From: Nocardia elegans NBRC 108235
Lineage (GTDB): Bacteria > Actinomycetota > Actinomycetes > Mycobacteriales > Mycobacteriaceae
Assembly: GCF_001612845.1 (NCBI RefSeq)
Contig: NZ_BDBF01000004.1
Span: 62,001 to 126,000 of the forward strand
Reading direction: 5' to 3'
DNA: 64,000 nt
Below the pieces are notes generated by a model that made no database searches, had not been told where the DNA came from, and was given only the letters and a program-made list of their open reading frames with translations. Positions 60,681-64,000 of the stretch are shown here, piece by piece. Numbering within the stretch: position 1 is the first letter of the stretch; each line of letters starts with the position of its first letter. The position numbers and the translations under genes were made by a program.

Positions 60681-62107
60681 CCCGGCGCATCCGTTTCAAC
60701 GCCTTCGATATGAACTGTGTGGCGCACCAGTCCCCGGGGCTGTGGCGCCACCCCGAGGACCAGTCGCATCGCTACAAGGAGTTGAGCTACTGGACCGAAT
60801 TGGCGAAACTGCTGGAACGCGGCCGTTTCGACGGCATCTTCATCGCCGACGTGCTGGGTATCTACGACGTATACGGCGGCAACGACATCGCCGCGTTGCG
60901 GCAGGGCGCGCAGGTACCGGTCGCCGATCCGCTGCTGCTGGTCTCGGCGATGGCGGCGGTGACCGAACATCTGGGGTTCGGCATCACGACCGGCACCGGG
61001 TTCGAGCATCCCTTCCCGTTCGCCCGGCGGCTGTCGACCCTGGACCATCTGACCAACGGCCGGTTGGGCTGGAACGTGGTCACCGGATATCTACCGTCGG
61101 CCGCCGCCAATATGGGTGAGTCCGAGCACCTCGACCACGACGAACGCTACAACCACGCCGACGAATATCTCGAGGTGCTGTACAAGCTCTGGGAAGGTTC
61201 CTGGGAGGACGACGCGGTCGTGCGCGACCGGGCGCAGGGCATCTACGTCGATCCGGCGAAGGTGCATCACATCGGGCACGCCGGAAAGCACTTCACGGTG
61301 CCGGGTATCCACCTGTCGGAGCCCTCGCCGCAGCGGACCCCGGTGATCTACCAGGCGGGCGCCTCACCCCGCGGCGTGGCCTTCGCCGCCGAGAACGCCG
61401 AGGCGATTTTCGTCGCCGCGCCGTCGAAACGGGTTCTGGCACAGACGGTTACCCGGATCCGCGATGCGCTGGAGGCGGCCGGTCGCGACCGCTACGCCGC
61501 CCGAGTCTACGCGCTCGCCACCATCATCACCGACGCCACCGACGAAGCGGCGCAACGCAAATACGACGAATACCGCTCGTATGCCAGCGTCGAGGGCGGC
61601 CTGGTGTTCATGTCCGGCTGGATGGGTATCGACCTGTCCCGGTACGACCTCGACGACCCGATCGGCGAGGTGAACAGCAATGCGATCCTGTCCGCCGTGG
61701 CCGCGTTCCAGGAATTCGACGACGACGGCCGGGAATGGACCGTGCGGGATATCGCGGCCTGGGCCGGCATCGGCGGAATGGGGCCCGTATTCGTCGGATC
61801 GGGTACGTCGGTGGCGGACCGGCTCCAGGAATGGGTCGACGAGACCGATATCGACGGCTACAACCTGGCCTACGCGATTACCCCGGGAACATTCGAAGAT
61901 ATTGTGCGGCATGTGATTCCGGTGCTCACTGAGCGCGGCGCCTATCCGCGGGAGTATGTCCCGGGCACGCTGCGCAACGCGCTGTTCGGCGCGGGCGACC
62001 GGTTGCCGGCCGACCATCGCGGCGCCCGCTATCGGCTCGGCGGGCCGGGTTCGACGGCGCTGCCGGACGAACAGGTGCGACCGCAGGCGGGCATCACGGC
62101 GACGTGA
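60677..62107 (+). CDS. NtaA/SnaA/DszA-family FMN-dependent monooxygenase
   Basis: 476 residues. The family pattern is MNCVAHQSPGLWRHPEDQSH, YWTELAKLLERGRFDGIFIADVLG (in part), LGFGITTGTGFEHPFPFARR, RLGWNVVTGYLPSAAANMG and PVIYQAGASPRGVAFAAENAEA. DszA cleaves sulfones, NtaA oxidises nitrilotriacetate; the adjacent SfnB-like, StyA-like and SfnG genes favour a sulfur role. ATG 60677 overlaps the previous stop (ATGA). Confidence 0.9.
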   Translation: MTRRIRFNAFDMNCVAHQSPGLWRHPEDQSHRYKELSYWTELAKLLERGRFDGIFIADVLGIYDVYGGNDIAALRQGAQVPVADPLLLVSAMAAVTEHLGFGITTGTGFEHPFPFARRLSTLDHLTNGRLGWNVVTGYLPSAAANMGESEHLDHDERYNHADEYLEVLYKLWEGSWEDDAVVRDRAQGIYVDPAKVHHIGHAGKHFTVPGIHLSEPSPQRTPVIYQAGASPRGVAFAAENAEAIFVAAPSKRVLAQTVTRIRDALEAAGRDRYAARVYALATIITDATDEAAQRKYDEYRSYASVEGGLVFMSGWMGIDLSRYDLDDPIGEVNSNAILSAVAAFQEFDDDGREWTVRDIAAWAGIGGMGPVFVGSGTSVADRLQEWVDETDIDGYNLAYAITPGTFEDIVRHVIPVLTERGAYPREYVPGTLRNALFGAGDRLPADHRGARYRLGGPGSTALPDEQVRPQAGITAT

Positions 62108-62187
62108 CCGATCGGCGGTGCGGGTACATCGATTCCCGGTGATTGCAACTGTCAACGAAAGCCGCTGGCAAGCGCAGTATTTCGTCT

Positions 62188-63567
62188 ATGACGAACCAGA
62201 ATTCGAAACGCACCGCCGCCATCGTCGGCGCCGGCATCGCCGGTGTCACCGCCGCTCTCGGACTGCAGCAAGCCGGGTTCGACGTCACGATCCACAGCGA
62301 TCGCGACCAACGCGGGCTGCGTGACGACATCCCCGCCACCGGAACCGCGCTCATCTTCGGTGAGGCCCAGGCCGCCGAAACCGCCCTCGGACTCGACACC
62401 TATGTGAATCGGGCCCCGCAGCACACCGGACTCAGCGTGCGCATCGCGGGTCCCGGGCCGGAACGGCCCGAATTGATCGGATTCGACGGTGATTTCGACG
62501 GGTTCGTCGGCATCGCGGTCGACACCCGGCTCAAGGTCGACGAGCGACTGACAGCGTTCGTCGAGGCCGGTGGTCGCTTCGTGGTCGAGAAGGTGACCCC
62601 CGAGCGCCTGGACGCCATCGCCGCCGCGAACGATCTGGTACTGGTCGCGACCGGTAAGGCGGGTTTGGCGGAGCTGTTCCCGATCGACACCGAACGGACC
62701 GTCTACGACGCGCCGCAGCGCAGTCTGCTCACCGTCACCGTGACCGGATTGGGGTACGACCCCGAGGTTTTCGCGCACCGCAGCACCTCCGGCGGCCAGC
62801 ACAGCGGATTCTCCATCTTCGCCGAGCAGGGCGAGGCGTGGTGGGGTCCGTATCTGCACAAGGACGCCGGGCCGAGCTGGGCCTTCCTCGGCTGGGCGCG
62901 GCCGGGCAGTGAATGGGAGAGCCGGTTCGCCGCCGCGGATTCCGCCGAGTCGGCGCACCGCATCGTGACCGAGCTCTACCGCGACTACATCGACTGGGAT
63001 CTGCCGGAGGTGCTGGCCACCAAGGTAATCGCCGAGGACCCGCACTCCTGGCTGAAGGGCGCGGTGCGGCCGGTGGTTCGGCACGGTGTCGGCCGCACGG
63101 CGGGCGGGCACGTCGTGGCAGCGCTCGGGGACACCGCGGTCGCCTACGACCCGATCGCCGGCCAGGGCGCGCAGAGCGGACTCATTCAGGCGCAGCGGCT
63201 CGTCGCGGCCGCCTCCGCGCACGAGGGCCCCTTCGACGCCGAGTGGATCGAGGAGCAGTACACCGCGTTCCTGCTGGCCCGCTCCGATGCCGCCGCCAAG
63301 GTGACCCGCCTGTTCCTCGGCGATCCGGAGCTGGCCGAGATCGGCAACCGGTTCTTCGCCGCCGCGGCCGTCGACCAGCGCGTCGCCTCGGTGCTGGTGA
63401 GCACGCTGCACAAGCCACAACCCCTGCTGCAGATCAACTCGCTCGCCGATGCCGACGCGCTGCTCGAGCAGATCACCGGTGAGGGCGCCGACGAGTTGGT
63501 GGCGCGACTCCAGCCGGCGGGCCGGTTCGAACGCTCGCGGTACGGCTCGGCGGTCGCTCCGGCGTAA
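62188..63567 (+). CDS. StyA-like FAD-dependent monooxygenase
   Basis: 459 residues from ATG 62188. FAD-binding GxGxxG is IVGAGIAGVTAALGLQQAGF. The middle has AWWGPYLHKDAGPSW and the second FAD block is ALGDTAVAYDPIAGQGAQSG. This is the styrene/indole monooxygenase StyA family, which takes FADH2 from a separate reductase. No StyB-type reductase is adjacent. It probably acts in the same catabolic block as its neighbours. An in-frame ATG 45 bp upstream is less likely. Confidence 0.85.
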   Translation: MTNQNSKRTAAIVGAGIAGVTAALGLQQAGFDVTIHSDRDQRGLRDDIPATGTALIFGEAQAAETALGLDTYVNRAPQHTGLSVRIAGPGPERPELIGFDGDFDGFVGIAVDTRLKVDERLTAFVEAGGRFVVEKVTPERLDAIAAANDLVLVATGKAGLAELFPIDTERTVYDAPQRSLLTVTVTGLGYDPEVFAHRSTSGGQHSGFSIFAEQGEAWWGPYLHKDAGPSWAFLGWARPGSEWESRFAAADSAESAHRIVTELYRDYIDWDLPEVLATKVIAEDPHSWLKGAVRPVVRHGVGRTAGGHVVAALGDTAVAYDPIAGQGAQSGLIQAQRLVAAASAHEGPFDAEWIEEQYTAFLLARSDAAAKVTRLFLGDPELAEIGNRFFAAAAVDQRVASVLVSTLHKPQPLLQINSLADADALLEQITGEGADELVARLQPAGRFERSRYGSAVAPA

Positions 63568-63664
63568 CGGCGGGCCGTTGATCGGAGCACAGCGGCTGAT
63601 CCGATCCTGAGGATTCAAACCCTCGTCCGGGCGGTTCGGCGGTGTTGAAGTGGAGGTGCGTCGG

Positions 63665-63784
63665 GTGCACGGTTGCCGCACTCGGCGCACTGACCACGGT
63701 TGTACCGACCACGGTTCGCGCACCGAACAGCCCGGCCGTCGGCGCGACCGGGTGCGGATGTCCCCATCACAGGAGTGTCGATGA
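63665..63784 (+). CDS. Possible Cys-containing leader peptide upstream of sfnG
   Basis: A 39-residue frame from GTG 63665, with GGAGG eight bases upstream, ends in a TGA overlapping the sfnG ATG (ATGA). It has three Cys (HGCRT, HGCTD, QECR). Sulfur-gene uORFs in actinomycetes can sense cysteine through Cys codons, so this is a candidate. It is not poly-Cys, and another frame is also open here, so I hold it loosely. Confidence 0.3.
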   Translation: MHGCRTRRTDHGCTDHGSRTEQPGRRRDRVRMSPSQECR

Positions 63785-64000
63785 CCACCGAGAAGATCGC
63801 CGAGCAGACCCGGTTCGCCTACTGGGTGCCCAACGTCAGCGGCGGGCTGGTGACCAGCACGATCGATCAGCGCACCGGCTGGGATTTCGAATACAACAAG
63901 AAGCTGGCGCGCACGGCCGAGAACAACGGCTTCGACTACGCCCTCTCGCAGGTGCGCTACACAGCCTCCTACGGCGCGGAATACCAGCACGAGTCGACGT
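63781..64000 (+). CDS. sfnG: Dimethylsulfone monooxygenase SfnG, 3' partial
   Basis: 73 residues before the window ends. The start TRFAYWVPNVSGGLVTSTID, then WDFEYNKKLARTAENNGFDYALSQVRYTASYGAEYQHES is diagnostic of SfnG, which oxidises dimethylsulfone to methanesulfinate with FMNH2. ATG 63781 has CAGGAG upstream. It follows the StyA-like gene by 213 bp and continues the sulfur block. Confidence 0.88.
   Translation, partial: MTTEKIAEQTRFAYWVPNVSGGLVTSTIDQRTGWDFEYNKKLARTAENNGFDYALSQVRYTASYGAEYQHEST

Overview
This is a GC-rich chromosomal segment from a mycolic-acid actinomycete, most likely Nocardia. The evidence is codon use (many GTG/TTG starts), MmpL-type transporters, F420-type oxidoreductases, a mycothiol-dependent isomerase-family protein, a rifamycin-associated element in front of helR, a Nocardia-type class A beta-lactamase, and a tyrA / deaminase-associated gene / tadA / tRNA-Ser order that I recall from mycobacteria. 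I see no insertion sequence, prophage, CRISPR array or replication origin.

Layout. 0-3.6 kb: a hydrolase truncated at the window edge, tRNA-Ser(GCT) and tRNA-Arg(ACG), an AraC regulator with a dienelactone-hydrolase-like gene, and a maleylpyruvate-isomerase-family protein. 3.6-8.3 kb: a phytase-like lipoprotein, a DUF998 membrane protein, and a Vsr endonuclease beside a C5-cytosine methyltransferase. 8.3-15.4 kb: a heterodimeric ABC exporter, a DUF1089 protein, tyrA, a deaminase-associated gene with tadA, tRNA-Ser(CGA) and a small secreted protein. 15.9-24.5 kb: an acetyltransferase, a 2108-residue fully reducing type I PKS without thioesterase, and a PLP-dependent alpha-oxoamine synthase. 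The last two look like a machine that releases a polyketide as an amino ketone. 24.6-31.8 kb: an F420-type oxidoreductase, two paralogous MmpL transporters, and a divergent TetR-Rrf2 pair with a clear operator. 31.9-35.6 kb: a second heterodimeric ABC exporter with a 10-codon minicistron between the subunits. 35.7-39.8 kb: tgt, a YhhQ-type queuosine-precursor transporter and GluQ-RS, a queuosine salvage and decoration cluster. 40-44.4 kb: a DUF397 protein, a WS/DGAT-like acyltransferase, and helR behind a rifamycin-associated element. 44.4-48.2 kb: a methyltransferase, an ECF41/SigJ-like sigma factor, a TetR with operator, a Ddn-like protein and tRNA-Ser(GGA). 48.2-53.3 kb: a Pro-rich membrane-anchored protein, SRP RNA, an Rv3722c-type aspartate aminotransferase, a methyltransferase, an atypical HhH-GPD protein and an SDR. 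53.4-64 kb: an SsuD-like monooxygenase, two tandem secreted paralogues, a beta-lactamase with a divergent LysR and cytoplasmic serine-hydrolase pair (the Streptomyces cacaoi blaL-blaA-blaB layout), and a sulfur-scavenging block (SfnB-like, NtaA/DszA-like, StyA-like, SfnG) that runs off the edge.

The best candidate for new chemistry is the PKS plus alpha-oxoamine synthase pair at 16.7-24.4 kb. Other points of interest are the beta-lactamase signalling locus, the RAE-helR unit, the duplicated start region inside the second ABC operon, and the tandem glycine-zipper secreted paralogues.
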